From Syntrophaceae bacterium (GTDB taxonomy: Bacteria; Desulfobacterota; Syntrophia; Syntrophales; UBA5619), in the NCBI GenBank assembly GCA_003141195.1, contig PLLC01000057.1:1-49671 (forward strand): a stretch of 49,671 bases of DNA. Reading direction: 5' to 3'. This document shows, one piece after another, positions 32,145 to 42,268 of the stretch. The position numbers and the translations under genes are program-made. Below the pieces are notes generated by a model that saw nothing but the letters and a program-made list of their open reading frames with translations, made no database searches and was not told the origin of the DNA. Each line of letters opens with the position of its first letter. Position 1 is the stretch's first letter.

Positions 32145-33406
32145 CTTTCTCCTCCAGGGCATGCCGCCGGCCGCCGGTTTTCGACGAGCTCCAGACAGCC
32201 GTCGACGATGGCCGCCGCCGCGCGGACGTTGCCCAGAGAGGCGGAAGCCGTTTCCATTTGTTTGATCTCCTCCGGATGCCGGCAGAGCCTTTCGATCACC
32301 GCCGCCAGCCTCCGTCCGTCCAGCTCCTTCTCCGGGATCATCTCCGCCGCACCCACCCGGGCGAGAACCTCTGCGTTTTGCGTCTGATGGTCGTTCACGG
32401 CGAAGGGAAAGGGGATGAGGATGGCCGCCTTCCCGCCGCCGGTGATCTCCGCGATGGAGGTCGCGCCGGACCGGCACAGCAGCAGATCGGCCGCCCGGTA
32501 GGCTGTCGCCATGTCCAGGATGAACGGGGAAACCTCCGCCGCGAAGCCCCGTTCCCGGTAGGCCCCCGCGACCATCTCCCGATCCATCTCCCCCGTCTGA
32601 TGGATGAAGCGGATCTGATCCTTCAGGTGTTCAAGGCTGCCGAGGGCGTTCATGACGATCCGGTTGATCGCATGGGCCCCCTGGCTCCCGCCGAAGATCA
32701 GGAGGGTGAAACGCGGATCGCGTTCCCCGGTCTTTGTTTGATCCTCGAGAAAGGCCGCGCGGATCGGGTTTCCCGTAACCCGCGTCCGGCCAGCGGGGAA
32801 CCAACGTGCCGACGCTAAGAAGGTCACGAAGATCCGGTCGGCGAAACGGCCGAGAATCCGGTTGGTCAGGCCCGGAAAGGCGTTCTGCTCGGCAATCGCC
32901 GTCTTCAAACCCATCAGTCGGGCGGCGAGGACCGCCGGTCCCGAGGCGTACCCGCCCACGCCGACGACGACGACGGGTTGAAACGCGCGGAGGATCCGGA
33001 AGGAGGCGAGCAGGCTGCCCGGGATCTTGAGGAGGGAGGCCAAAATCCGGCCCGGCCCCCGCCCCTTAAGACCTTCTACCTTCAGCGTTCGGAGGGGGAA
33101 ACCCAGTTCGCCCAGAATCTTCTTTTCCAGCCCCCGTTCCGTGCCGATGAACAGGACGCGGTGGGCCGGATCCCGCCGGAGGAACTCCTCGGCAATCGCG
33201 ATCCCCGGAAAGAGGTGGCCGCCCGTTCCGCCACCGGCGATGATCATGCCGACGTCGCGGGGATCCGGAGACGGGCCGCAAGGCCTTTCCCCCGCCCCGT
33301 TCCCGGTCCATCGGGATGCGGGCGCCGCCGTTTGCGGATCGCCGGGATGCTGTTTGTCGAGTTTTTTGTCTTCCATGTTTTTAAAAAGCCGGAACGTCGC
33401 CGTCAC
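32141..33406 (-). CDS. murG: UDP-GlcNAc:undecaprenyl-PP-MurNAc-pentapeptide transferase
   Basis: This GT28-type glycosyltransferase on the cytoplasmic membrane face makes lipid II from lipid I. It shows the glycine-rich loop [66 protein letters not shown] and [37 protein letters not shown]. The GTG at 33406 overlaps the ftsW stop (GTGA) and gives 421 residues, with about 52 residues before the usual MurG start. An internal ATG at 33250 would give the standard length but lacks a ribosome-binding site. The start is therefore open. Confidence 0.93.
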
Positions 33407-34506
33407 GATTCATAAGACGAAATGTTCAACAATATGCCCACCGCCACGAGGGACATCATCAGGGACGTGCCCCCGTAACTCAGAAAGGGGAGGGCGAGCC
33501 CCTTGAGGGGGATGAGCCCCATGACGCCCGCGATGTTGATGAACGCCTCCAGGGCGAGCATCATCGTCAGCCCTGCGCCCATCAGGTTTCCGAACAGGTC
33601 CGGGGCCTTCAGCGAGATCTGGAAGCCGCGGACGATCAGGATGATATAGAGGAAGAGGATCAGCCCCACGCCGATGAAGCCGCTCTCCTCCGCGATCACC
33701 GAGAGGATGAAATCCGTATGGGGTTCCGGGAGATAGAACAGTTTCTGCATCCCGTCCCCGATCCCCACGCCGAAGGGACCGCCGGAGCCGAAGGAGATCA
33801 GCGACTGGATGATCTGAAAACCCGAATGGCGGGGATCCTTCCAGGGGTCGAGAAACACGGTCAGACGGGCCAGTCGGTAACTCTTGTGGAGGAGAAGCCA
33901 GAGGGCCACGGGGAAAAATAGCGCGACGAGGCCAGTTAGGTAGACGATCCGGCCGCCAGCCATGTAGATCATCAGGAAGGCGAGGAGCGCGAGGATGACC
34001 GTCGTGCCGAAATCAGGCTGGAGGAGGATCAGGCCGACCAGGACCCCCGTGACGCCGAGGGGAATCAGCATCCCCTGGCGGAACTCCCGGACATGATTGA
34101 CCTTCTCCGTCAGGAAATGGGCCAGGAAGAGGATCAGGGCGACCTTGACCATCTCCGAGACCTGGAAGGAGAAGACCCCAAGGTTGAGCCAGCGGACGGC
34201 GCCGCCGGCGCGGATCCCCAGATGAGGGATCCAAAGCGCGCACAGGAGGATTCCCGATGCCGCGATGACGGGCCAGGCCAGCTTCCGGAGCTTGTAATAG
34301 GGGATCCGGGTCGTGAGCACCATGACGCCTAGGCCGAGGAAGAGGAAGAATATCTGCTTCTTGAGAAAAAACTGGCCGTCACGGAACTTCTCCGTGGCGA
34401 GGATGGAACTGGAGCTGTAGATCATCACCGTCCCGATGGTTACGAGGAGCAGCGTGACCAACAGGAGGATCAGATCCGGTTTTTTCTCTCTCGAAAGACT
34501 TTTCAT
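33403..34506 (-). CDS. ftsW: Lipid II polymerase FtsW (SEDS family)
   Basis: The 367-residue SEDS glycosyltransferase of the septum has about ten membrane segments. Typical stretches are VMIYSSSSILA, QPDFGTTVILALLAFLMIYMAGG, GFQIIQSLISFGSGGPFGVGIG, QKLFYLPEPHTDFILSVIAEESGFIG and LKGLALPFLSYGGTSLM. It polymerises glycan strands with the class B penicillin-binding protein FtsI encoded in the same operon. I chose ATG 34506, three bases after the murD stop; an ATG 21 bp upstream inside murD would add seven residues. Confidence 0.94.
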   Translation of the reverse strand: MKSLSREKKPDLILLLVTLLLVTIGTVMIYSSSSILATEKFRDGQFFLKKQIFFLFLGLGVMVLTTRIPYYKLRKLAWPVIAASGILLCALWIPHLGIRAGGAVRWLNLGVFSFQVSEMVKVALILFLAHFLTEKVNHVREFRQGMLIPLGVTGVLVGLILLQPDFGTTVILALLAFLMIYMAGGRIVYLTGLVALFFPVALWLLLHKSYRLARLTVFLDPWKDPRHSGFQIIQSLISFGSGGPFGVGIGDGMQKLFYLPEPHTDFILSVIAEESGFIGVGLILFLYIILIVRGFQISLKAPDLFGNLMGAGLTMMLALEAFINIAGVMGLIPLKGLALPFLSYGGTSLMMSLVAVGILLNISSYES

Positions 34507-34508
34507 CT

Positions 34509-35855
34509 CTAAAGTTGCCCGACCCATTCCTGGAAACAGTTGCCCCGCTCTTTGTAGTCCTCGAATTCATCGAAGCTGGCGCATCCCGGCGAGAGGAGGA
34601 CGACGTCGCCGGGCGACGCGGATCTGTAAGCCGTTTCCACCGCCTTTTTCAGCGTGGCTGTGAGTGTCGTTCGGACCACGCCGCCGAGCAGACCGTTGAT
34701 CTTCTCCCTTGCCTCGCCGAAAAGCACCATCTCCTTCACCCCCCGGCGGATCAGGGGGGCGAGGGTCTGAAAATCCCCCTCCTTGTCCCGCCCCCCGAGG
34801 AGGAGGACGACCGGCTGGGAGAAGCTCTCCAGCGCCCGCATGACGGCGCCGACGTTCGTTCCCTTGGAATCGTCGTAAAAGAGGACGCCGTTCTTCTCCC
34901 CGGCGTACTGGATCCGGTGGGCGATCCCCCGGAAGCCTTCCACGGCCCGGATAATCGCCGGGGGCTCGCAGCCGCACGCCCGGGCCGCGAGGATCGCCGC
35001 CATCACGTTTTCACAATTGTGCCGCCCGGGAAGGTGAATCATCGCGATGGGATATTCCTCTTTCTTCCCCGCAGGGAGGAGATGGATGAGTTTCTCCCCG
35101 GAGAGGAACATCCCGCGGTCGACGGCGCCGGAGGAGCTAAAGAACTCCGTCCGGGCGCTTAGACGCCCGCGCAGCGATATCGATGCCCCTTCGTCGGCAT
35201 TCAGGATCGCGAGGTCCCGGGCGGTCTGACGGGCGAAGAGCCCCTCCTTGACCTCCCGGTAGGCGGCGAAGCTCCCGTGGTAGTCGATATGGTCGGTGGT
35301 CACATTCAACAGAATGGCGATCCGGGGGTGGAGCGTCCCCGCCCATTGGAGCTGGAAGCTGCTCACCTCCACGACCGCCCAGTTCGCCTCCTGCGGGCCG
35401 TCGACATAACCGATCAGGGGGGCGCCGATGTTCCCGCCGACGAAGACCTTCTTCCCCGCCGCACGGAGGATCTCGCCGGTCAAAGAGGTCACCGTGGTCT
35501 TGCCGTTCGTGCCGGTGATGGCGACGATCGGGGTCGTGAGGAACCGCGAGGCGAGTTCAAGCTCGCTCAGCACGGGGATCCCGCGCCGGACGGCCTCAAC
35601 GAGGATCGGGTTCGCCGGATAAATGCCCGGCGAGGGAACGACCCAATCGACGTCGGTCAAGATCTCCGGCCCGTAGGGGGCGACGGTCAGTTCCGCCTGA
35701 AGATTTTCCAGGGCGGTCTGGGCCTCCCCCCAGGTCGATACCGGCTTAGCGTCGGTGACGGCAATCCGGACCCCCCGGCCCGCGAGGAAACGGGCCGTCG
35801 CCAGCCCCGTCTTCCCGACGCCGAGGACCGCCACTTTTTTTCCATGCAGATCCAT
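34509..35855 (-). CDS. murD: UDP-N-acetylmuramoylalanine--D-glutamate ligase
   Basis: The 448-residue cytoplasmic ligase adds D-glutamate to UDP-MurNAc-L-Ala. Motifs are VAVLGVGKTGLATARFLAGRG (N-terminal uracil-binding Rossmann), SPGIYPANP, the P-loop ITGTNGKTTVTSL, LNVTTDHIDYHGSFAAY and GRHNCENVMAAI. The C-terminal domain has FYDDSKGTNVGAVMRAL, LLLGGRDKEGDF and LLSPGCASFDEFEDYKERG. The length is normal. It lies 10 bp after mraY and is followed at once by ftsW. Confidence 0.96.
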   Translation of the reverse strand: MDLHGKKVAVLGVGKTGLATARFLAGRGVRIAVTDAKPVSTWGEAQTALENLQAELTVAPYGPEILTDVDWVVPSPGIYPANPILVEAVRRGIPVLSELELASRFLTTPIVAITGTNGKTTVTSLTGEILRAAGKKVFVGGNIGAPLIGYVDGPQEANWAVVEVSSFQLQWAGTLHPRIAILLNVTTDHIDYHGSFAAYREVKEGLFARQTARDLAILNADEGASISLRGRLSARTEFFSSSGAVDRGMFLSGEKLIHLLPAGKKEEYPIAMIHLPGRHNCENVMAAILAARACGCEPPAIIRAVEGFRGIAHRIQYAGEKNGVLFYDDSKGTNVGAVMRALESFSQPVVLLLGGRDKEGDFQTLAPLIRRGVKEMVLFGEAREKINGLLGGVVRTTLTATLKKAVETAYRSASPGDVVLLSPGCASFDEFEDYKERGNCFQEWVGQL

Positions 35856-35865
35856 AACGTATCCT

Positions 35866-36945
35866 TTACCTCAATTTCAATGTGCTGATGGCGACGAGCG
35901 CCAGCAGGACGGAGATGATCCAGAAGCGGACGATCACCTTGGGTTCCGGCCACCCCTTGAGCTCAAAATGGTGGTGGATCGGGGCCATCCGGAAAATCCT
36001 CTTCCCGCCGGAGAGCTTGAACCAGCCGACCTGAAAGATGACCGAGAAGGTCTCCAGGACGAAGATCCCGCCGACGATGGCCAGTAAAATCTCCTGTTTC
36101 GTCAGGATGGCGAGGGCGCCCAGGGAGCCGCCGAGAGAGAGGGAGCCCACGTCCCCCATAAAGACCTGGGCGGGATAGGTGTTGTACCAGAGGAAGCCGA
36201 TCCCGGCGCCGACGACCGCGCCGCAGAAGATTGCCAGTTCCCCGGTCCCCGCCACATAGGGGATCTGGAGGTACGTCGCGATCTTGACGTTGCCGGCAAA
36301 GTAGGCGAACATGAGGTAGGTCGTAAAGCAGGTGATCGCCGGGCCGATGGCGAGGCCGTCCAGGCCGTCGGTGAGATTGACGGCGTTGGCCGCGCCCACG
36401 ATGATGAAGGTGGACAGCAGGATGTACCCCCATCCCAGGTTCGGCAGGACCGTCTTGAAAAAGGGAATCGTCACGTTCGGGTTGAACCCCGGCTTGGTAT
36501 AGAGAATGATGCTGACGAACAGCGCGATCGCGATCTCCGCGGCCAGTCGGACCTTTCCCGGCATGCCCCGGCTGTCCTGCCGGGCGAGCTTCCGGTAGTC
36601 GTCGAGAAAACCGATCAGGCCGAAACCGACCATGACCATGACGACAAGCCAGATGCAGCCGATGGTCAGGTTGGCCCAGAGGAACGTGGAGATGGTCACG
36701 GCGAAGATGATCAGGATGCCGCCCATGGTCGGCGTCCCCTTTTTGGCAAGATGGGAGTCCGGTCCGTCCTCCCTGATAGTCTGGCCGATCTGGAGCTCCT
36801 GGAGTCTGCGGATGAGCCAGGGGCCGATGACGAAGCAGATCACGAGCGCGGTGATCGCCGCATAGATCGTCCGGAAGGTGATGTACCGAAAGACATTGAA
36901 AAATGAGTATGTGTCATGTAGCGGATATAAAAGATGAAAAAGCAT
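35866..36945 (-). CDS. mraY: Phospho-MurNAc-pentapeptide translocase
   Basis: The 359-residue membrane enzyme transfers phospho-MurNAc-pentapeptide to undecaprenyl phosphate, forming lipid I. About ten membrane segments are visible. Family signatures are [21 protein letters not shown] (Asp pair), [40 protein letters not shown] and the C-terminal [16 protein letters not shown]. All catalytic acidic residues are kept. AGGAAGG lies nine bases before the ATG. The gap from murF is 47 bp. Confidence 0.97.
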   Translation of the reverse strand: MLFHLLYPLHDTYSFFNVFRYITFRTIYAAITALVICFVIGPWLIRRLQELQIGQTIREDGPDSHLAKKGTPTMGGILIIFAVTISTFLWANLTIGCIWLVVMVMVGFGLIGFLDDYRKLARQDSRGMPGKVRLAAEIAIALFVSIILYTKPGFNPNVTIPFFKTVLPNLGWGYILLSTFIIVGAANAVNLTDGLDGLAIGPAITCFTTYLMFAYFAGNVKIATYLQIPYVAGTGELAIFCGAVVGAGIGFLWYNTYPAQVFMGDVGSLSLGGSLGALAILTKQEILLAIVGGIFVLETFSVIFQVGWFKLSGGKRIFRMAPIHHHFELKGWPEPKVIVRFWIISVLLALVAISTLKLR

Positions 36946-36992
36946 TTTTTACAACCTTCCTGATGCATCCGGTGTTTTTTGTGCGGCGAACC

Positions 36993-38423
36993 CTACACCG
37001 TTTGCGGTTTCAGGTCAAATGCCGCAATGATTTTCTCCGCCACCGCTTCCATTTTCATCTTTCGGGATCCCTTGATCAGGATCCAGTCTCCCTTTTTCAG
37101 CCGGGACCGAAGAGAAGAGACAACCTCTTCCGGCGCCTCGAAAAACGTGATCCGCTCCGCCGGAAATCCCCTACGGATCGCCCCGGCCGCCAAAGCCTTC
37201 GTCAGGGATCCCTTGAGAAAGAGGTCGTGAATGCTTGCATCCGCAAGAAGCGTCCCGATTTCCTTATGCAACGCTTCCGATCGTTCGCCAAGTTCGAGCA
37301 TGTCGCCCAGAACCGCAATGGCACCGCCGCTTCCCCGCAGGCCCTGAAGGGTCTTCAGGGCCTCCCGTACCGAGGCGGGATTGGCGTTGTAGGTGTCGAT
37401 CATCAGGAAGGCGCCGTTTCCGAGCCGCCGGATCTCGGTCCTCCCGGGGACCGGGTGGAAGGCGGCGAGGCCCGCCGCGATCTCATGACGGTCGAAACCC
37501 AGCGCCCATGAGGCGGCGGCGGCGGCGAGGGCATTTATGACATTGTGCTCCCCGGCGGCGGCCAGGAAAACCGGGGCGCCGATTCCGTCGATGACGAGGT
37601 TGAAACGAACCCCCTCCGGCCCGGCCGGTTCGATTCGCTGGCCGGTGACCTCGGCGCCCGGACCGAGGCCAAAAGTGATGCCTTTCCCCCGCCATCGCCC
37701 CGCGAGGAGGCCGATGGCCGGGTCGTCGTGGTTGAGGATCGCCGTGCCCCGTCCGGCCATGACCTCAAAAAGAGATCCTTTTTCCTCCCGGATCGTCTCC
37801 AGGGAACCGAGCCCTTCGAGGTGGGCGGGACCGATGTTCGTGATCAGGCCGACATCCGGTCCGGCGATGGCCGCGAGCATCGCGATTTCTCCCGGGCTGT
37901 TCGTCCCCATCTCGACGATGACGAGTTCATGTTCCTCCCGCAGTTTAAGCAGGGTCAGGGGAAGGCCGATCCGGTTGTTCAGATTGCCTTCCGTCTTGAG
38001 GATGTTCCGCGCGCGCGCGGCGATCGTCGCGACCATTTCCTTCGTCGTGGTCTTCCCGGAACTTCCGGTGATCGCAACCAGCGGGACGGAAAATCGCCGC
38101 CGCCAATCGCTGGCGATGTCGCCCAGGGCCCGCAGGGTGTCCAGGACGCCGATCGCCGGCACCTCTTCCGGCGTAGCGGCGAGTTTCTCTGCAGCATCCG
38201 CCCGAATGAGAAGCCCGGCGGCCCCCCGCTCTGCGGCCTTTGTTAGACAGCCGTGGCCGTCGAAGTTTTCACCCGCAAGGGCGATGAAGAGGTTTCCCGC
38301 GGCCAAGGTGCGCGTGTCCGTGGAGACGCCCCGGCAGGACCAGCCGCGGCCGCCCCGGAGCGGAGCGCCTCCCGTGGCCTTCAGGATCTCGCCGGCGGAA
38401 AGGATCGGGGCTGCATCCGTCAT
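36993..38423 (-). CDS. murF: UDP-MurNAc-tripeptide--D-alanyl-D-alanine ligase
   Basis: The 476-residue Mur ligase adds the D-Ala-D-Ala dipeptide. Visible are the N-terminal RGVSTDTRTLAAGNLFIALAGENFDGH, P-loop ITGSSGKTTTKEM, VEMGTNSPGEIAMLAAI, NIGPAHLEGLGSLE and the C-terminal MIDTYNANPASVREALKTL with VLGDMLELG. ATG 38423 behind GGGAGGGAAGGATC overlaps the murE stop (ATGA). No ddl gene for making D-Ala-D-Ala is present in this cluster, so that must be encoded elsewhere. Confidence 0.96.
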   Translation of the reverse strand: MTDAAPILSAGEILKATGGAPLRGGRGWSCRGVSTDTRTLAAGNLFIALAGENFDGHGCLTKAAERGAAGLLIRADAAEKLAATPEEVPAIGVLDTLRALGDIASDWRRRFSVPLVAITGSSGKTTTKEMVATIAARARNILKTEGNLNNRIGLPLTLLKLREEHELVIVEMGTNSPGEIAMLAAIAGPDVGLITNIGPAHLEGLGSLETIREEKGSLFEVMAGRGTAILNHDDPAIGLLAGRWRGKGITFGLGPGAEVTGQRIEPAGPEGVRFNLVIDGIGAPVFLAAAGEHNVINALAAAAASWALGFDRHEIAAGLAAFHPVPGRTEIRRLGNGAFLMIDTYNANPASVREALKTLQGLRGSGGAIAVLGDMLELGERSEALHKEIGTLLADASIHDLFLKGSLTKALAAGAIRRGFPAERITFFEAPEEVVSSLRSRLKKGDWILIKGSRKMKMEAVAEKIIAAFDLKPQTV

Positions 38424-39952
38424 GATCCTTCCCTCCCGGTCTGCCAAAGCTTCAGCTTCTCCCGCGCAATCGCCCGGTCGTCGAAGGGAACCTTCCGGCT
38501 GCCGATGATCTGGTAATCCTCGTGGCCCTTCCCCGCGATGAGAACGATGTCCGCGGTCCCGGAGAGACCGATGGCTGCGGCAATGGCCTCTCTCCGGTCG
38601 GGGAGGACAAGGTAGCCTCTCTGCCTCGGATGTCGTTCTAATCCCGCGATATCGGAGAATTTCGGCGCCCGGATCCCCGTTTCGATCTCCCGGATGATCT
38701 CCAGGGGATCCTCCGTCCGCGGGTTGTCCGAGGTCACGATGGTGAGATCGCTATAGGCAGTCGCGGCCTCGCCCATGAGCGGCCTCTTCCCGCGGTCCCG
38801 ATCCCCGCCGCACCCGAAGACGGTGATGATCCTCTCCGTCCGGAAGGCGGAGAGATTCTGGAGGACCCGTCGCAGGGCGTCGTCCGTGTGGGCGTAATCG
38901 ACAAAAACGGCGGGTTGCCCCGCCGCGCTGACTTTCTCCAGGCGTCCCGGAACCTGGGACAGCCGGGCGATCCCGTTCCGGATGGCCTCTTTGGGGATTG
39001 CAATGGCCCTGGCCGCCGCGGCCGCGGCCAGGATGTTGTAGAGGTTGAATCTTCCCATCAGCGGGGAGGCGATATCGAATTGAATGGCTTCAAGACGGAT
39101 GTTCGCCTCGATCCCTCCGAGGGAGAGACGAAAAGGCGTGGCGGTGACGTCGCAGGGGTTTTCGAGGCCGTAGGTGAGGCGGCCGCCCGCGACGTCCCGG
39201 ATGATCCGTTGCCCCCAGGGATCGTCGCCGTTGAGGATCATCCGCCGGGGGCTGTTTTTTTTGCCGCCGGGGAGGACCTCGGTAAAAAAACGGCTTTTCG
39301 CCTGGAAGTAGTTTTCCATCGTTCGGTGGTAATCAAGGTGGTCTTGGGTGAGATTGGTGAAGATCCCCAGGTCGAATGCGCAGTCATCGACCCGGCGAAG
39401 GTCGATGGCGTGCGACGATACCTCGGCGACAACGTGCGTGACCCCATGATCGCCCATCTCCCGGAGGATCCGCTGCATCTCGAAGGATTCGGGCGTGGTG
39501 TTCGGGGCGGGGAAACGCTTTTCGTCGTAGCGGTAGTTGACCGTTCCCAGGATGCCGACCGAATGACCCGCAGCCCGGAGGATCGCCTCCAGAAGATAGG
39601 CGACCGTGGTCTTTCCGTTCGTTCCGACCACGGCGATGAGACAGAGGGAGGCGGATGGGTGACCGAAGAAATTTCTCCCGAGGCGGCCGAGGACCTGACG
39701 GCTGTCCCGGACGCGGATGGCCGTGACGCCGGCGGGCGGAGCAAAATCCCGTTCGTGGATGATGAAGCGGGCGCCACGGGCCAGGGCGTCGTCGATGAAT
39801 TCATGGCCGTCCGTCTTGAGGCCGGGGATCGCCACGAAGAGGCTGTCTTTTTCGCACTGCCGCGAATGGTAACAGATTGAACGGACCTCGCCGTCCGGAT
39901 CCCCCGTGATCCCGAGGGTTTCGATTTCCTTCATCAGCGGCGGAAGTCGCAT
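38420..39952 (-). CDS. murE: UDP-MurNAc-L-Ala-D-Glu--meso-diaminopimelate ligase
   Basis: The 510-residue Mur ligase adds the third stem residue. It shows the P-loop VVGTNGKTTVAYL, EVSSHAIDLRRVDDCAFDLG, TNLTQDHLDYH and VFVDYAHTDDALRRVLQNL. The DNPRTEDP motif near residue 410 is the marker of meso-diaminopimelate specificity rather than lysine, consistent with Gram-negative peptidoglycan. FGCGGDRDRGKRPLMG precedes it. It follows ftsI by 10 bp and overlaps murF by 4 bp. Confidence 0.96.
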   Translation of the reverse strand: MRLPPLMKEIETLGITGDPDGEVRSICYHSRQCEKDSLFVAIPGLKTDGHEFIDDALARGARFIIHERDFAPPAGVTAIRVRDSRQVLGRLGRNFFGHPSASLCLIAVVGTNGKTTVAYLLEAILRAAGHSVGILGTVNYRYDEKRFPAPNTTPESFEMQRILREMGDHGVTHVVAEVSSHAIDLRRVDDCAFDLGIFTNLTQDHLDYHRTMENYFQAKSRFFTEVLPGGKKNSPRRMILNGDDPWGQRIIRDVAGGRLTYGLENPCDVTATPFRLSLGGIEANIRLEAIQFDIASPLMGRFNLYNILAAAAAARAIAIPKEAIRNGIARLSQVPGRLEKVSAAGQPAVFVDYAHTDDALRRVLQNLSAFRTERIITVFGCGGDRDRGKRPLMGEAATAYSDLTIVTSDNPRTEDPLEIIREIETGIRAPKFSDIAGLERHPRQRGYLVLPDRREAIAAAIGLSGTADIVLIAGKGHEDYQIIGSRKVPFDDRAIAREKLKLWQTGREGS

Positions 39953-39962
39953 CGGAACACCT

Positions 39963-41951
39963 TTAAGAACCCATGCCGAAGGTGATGGTGCAGAGGCGGT
40001 CCTCCGGCGCGGGCATCCCGGCCGCCGGCTGCTGGACGGTCGCCCAGCCGCTTCCGACGACGCGGATCTCGATTCCTTTTTCCTTGGATTTCTTCAGCAC
40101 CTCGCGAATCGTCATCCCCCGGAAGTTCGGCACGACCGTATCGTCCGTTTCTACCCCCGTCCGGTCCGTGAGCGACGCCGGGGTGGAAGCGAGCCTCACC
40201 TTCATGTCGTTGCTGAGGGGATTTTCCTCTTCCGGCGCGGGATTTCCCCGGATGTTTGTCTTGAAACAGGTCAGAAGCTGTTCGCCGATATTCTTGAAGA
40301 CCGGGGCCGCCGCTACGCCCCCCCATCGGTCCCGCTGCGGCTCGTCCAGGCTGACCAGGATCGCGATCTGCGGGTCCTCGGCCGGGAAGAACCCCATGAA
40401 GGAGGTCTTGACCCGCTCCGTCGAATAGACCCGCCGGGCAAAATCAAATTTCTGCGAGGTGCCCGTCTTTCCGGCGACGGCGACGTTCACGATGCTGGCA
40501 CGTTTGCCGGTGCCGTCTTCCATGCCGACCACGTCGGTCAGGATCGCCGTTAGCCGTTTTGCCGTTTCCGCGGAGATGACCCGGCGGACCACGGTCGGAT
40601 GATAGGCCTGGACAAGGTTTCCCTTCCGGTCCATGAGCCCCCGGACGATGAAGGGTTTCATCAGGATCCCCTGGTTGGCGACGCTGGAGAGGGCGGTGAT
40701 GAGCTGGATGGCCGTTACGGAGATCCCCTGGCCGAAGGCGACGGTTGCCGCGTCCACCCGGGTCCATTTTTCCACCGGCCGCAGGAGACCGCCCACCTCG
40801 CCCGGGAGGTCGATACCGGTTTTGTCGCCAAATCCGAACTTGCGGATGTACTGGTAGAATTTTTCTTTACCGAGTTTTTCCGAAATTTTGATCGCGCCGA
40901 TGTTGCTCGAATACTTGAGGATGTCGTGCACGCTCAGGGCGCCGTGGCGCTTGCGCTGCGCCTCGTGGAACACCCGGTCGGCGATCGCATAATGGCCGTT
41001 TTCGCAGTTGAACAGGTCCGTTTCCTTGACGACGCCCTCTTCGAGTGCCGCCGCCACCAGAAAGGGCTTGAAGGTGGAGCCGGGATCGAAACAGTCGGTG
41101 ATGGCCTTGTTTTTCCCGGTGGCGGGGTTGACCGCGGAGAAACGGTTGGGGTCGAATCCCAACTCGTTGGCCAGGGCGAGGATTTCTCCCGTGCGGGGAT
41201 CCATGACGATCGCGAATCCTCCCTTGGCCCCCTTGTCCTTTACGGCGGCCTTCAGATGGGATTCCACAAGGTGCTGGATGCGGTTGTCGATGGTCAGGAC
41301 GAGGTTGTAATTCTCCTTCTGGACGGTTTCGGGCCTCTCCACGCGGGGGTAGAGCCGCTTCCCCTTGGCGTCCCTCGTCCAGATCAGCTTTTCGGGGGTG
41401 CCCTTCAGGTAGTGGTCATAGCGTAGTTCGAGCCCTTCCAGACCGGTGGCGTCCATGCCGACGAAGCCGATCAGATGGCCGGCCAGTTCGCCGCTGGGAT
41501 AGTAACGCTTGGGTTCCTTGATGATGAAGATCCCATCGACGCCTAACTCCTGCACGAGATTGGCCTGTTCGGGGGCGATTCTCCGGGCGAGCCAGCAGAA
41601 ATTCTTCGCGCCGGACAGTTTCTTCTGGAGAACCGTCTTGTCCGTCTGGAGAATGGCGGCGAGGCGCCCGGCCACCTCGCCGGGGTTGTCGATCTTGGAC
41701 GGATCGGCGCAGACGGAATCGACCATGATGGTGGCGGCCATCTTTTCGCCGTTCCGGTCGAAGATGATCCCCCTTTCCGGTTGCAGCAGAAGGGTCTGGG
41801 TATGCTGTTTTTCGGCGAGGGCCTTCAGCTCCTTGCCGGACAGAATCTGCAGTTGAAAGGCGCGCGAGGCGAGCGCGATGAAAAGCACCAGGAAGAAGGC
41901 CAGCAGGGTGGCAATCCTGAATTTCATCCATTTTCTCGATTCGCCGGTCAT
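39963..41951 (-). CDS. ftsI: Septal peptidoglycan transpeptidase FtsI (PBP3) with PASTA domain
   Basis: The 662-residue class B penicillin-binding protein has one N-terminal membrane segment (IATLLAFFLVLFIALAS) and a dimerisation domain. The transpeptidase domain has active-site SxxK in DPGSTFKPF, SxN in KYSSNIGA and KTG in VAGKTGTSQKF. A single PASTA domain (VVPNFRGMTIREVLKKSKEK..) ends the protein, a feature missing from the E. coli enzyme but frequent in other lineages. It cross-links septal peptidoglycan made by FtsW. Its ATG overlaps the ftsL stop (ATGA). Confidence 0.95.
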   Translation of the reverse strand: MTGESRKWMKFRIATLLAFFLVLFIALASRAFQLQILSGKELKALAEKQHTQTLLLQPERGIIFDRNGEKMAATIMVDSVCADPSKIDNPGEVAGRLAAILQTDKTVLQKKLSGAKNFCWLARRIAPEQANLVQELGVDGIFIIKEPKRYYPSGELAGHLIGFVGMDATGLEGLELRYDHYLKGTPEKLIWTRDAKGKRLYPRVERPETVQKENYNLVLTIDNRIQHLVESHLKAAVKDKGAKGGFAIVMDPRTGEILALANELGFDPNRFSAVNPATGKNKAITDCFDPGSTFKPFLVAAALEEGVVKETDLFNCENGHYAIADRVFHEAQRKRHGALSVHDILKYSSNIGAIKISEKLGKEKFYQYIRKFGFGDKTGIDLPGEVGGLLRPVEKWTRVDAATVAFGQGISVTAIQLITALSSVANQGILMKPFIVRGLMDRKGNLVQAYHPTVVRRVISAETAKRLTAILTDVVGMEDGTGKRASIVNVAVAGKTGTSQKFDFARRVYSTERVKTSFMGFFPAEDPQIAILVSLDEPQRDRWGGVAAAPVFKNIGEQLLTCFKTNIRGNPAPEEENPLSNDMKVRLASTPASLTDRTGVETDDTVVPNFRGMTIREVLKKSKEKGIEIRVVGSGWATVQQPAAGMPAPEDRLCTITFGMGS

Positions 41952-42268
41952 TTCAGTACGATCACCTGTTTTCTTTCCGGGTACATCATCTGCAGCTTCT
42001 CCCGGGCGATGGTTTCGATCCTCTGGGGTGATCTCAGCGTGGCAAGTTCAACCTTGAGCTTCGTCTGTTCTTCCGTGATCTGTTCCCGGCTGCTCAGCTC
42101 CCGGGCGATCTGGTACTCCAACTCCGTCATGTGGATGTGGCTCCATACGTAGAGGAGCGCCACCGTCATCAGGATGGAGGCGATGAAGATCCAGGTCGAA
42201 TATCCGATCCGGCCGGGTGCGCGCTCCTGCGGTCGAACCGTATGTTTGAGAACCTCTACGGCCTGCAT
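41948..42268 (-). CDS. ftsL: Cell division protein FtsL
   Basis: The 106-residue bitopic protein has a short cytoplasmic tail and one membrane segment (WIFIASILMTVALLYVWSHI). A periplasmic coiled coil follows (LEYQIARELSSREQITEEQTKLKVELATLRSPQ read in heptads) and ends EKLQMMYPERKQVIVL. The size, topology and place between rsmH and ftsI identify it; sequence conservation in this family is low. It activates the FtsWI synthase with partner FtsB. Its start overlaps the rsmH 3' end by 13 bp. Confidence 0.85.
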   Translation of the reverse strand: MQAVEVLKHTVRPQERAPGRIGYSTWIFIASILMTVALLYVWSHIHMTELEYQIARELSSREQITEEQTKLKVELATLRSPQRIETIAREKLQMMYPERKQVIVLK

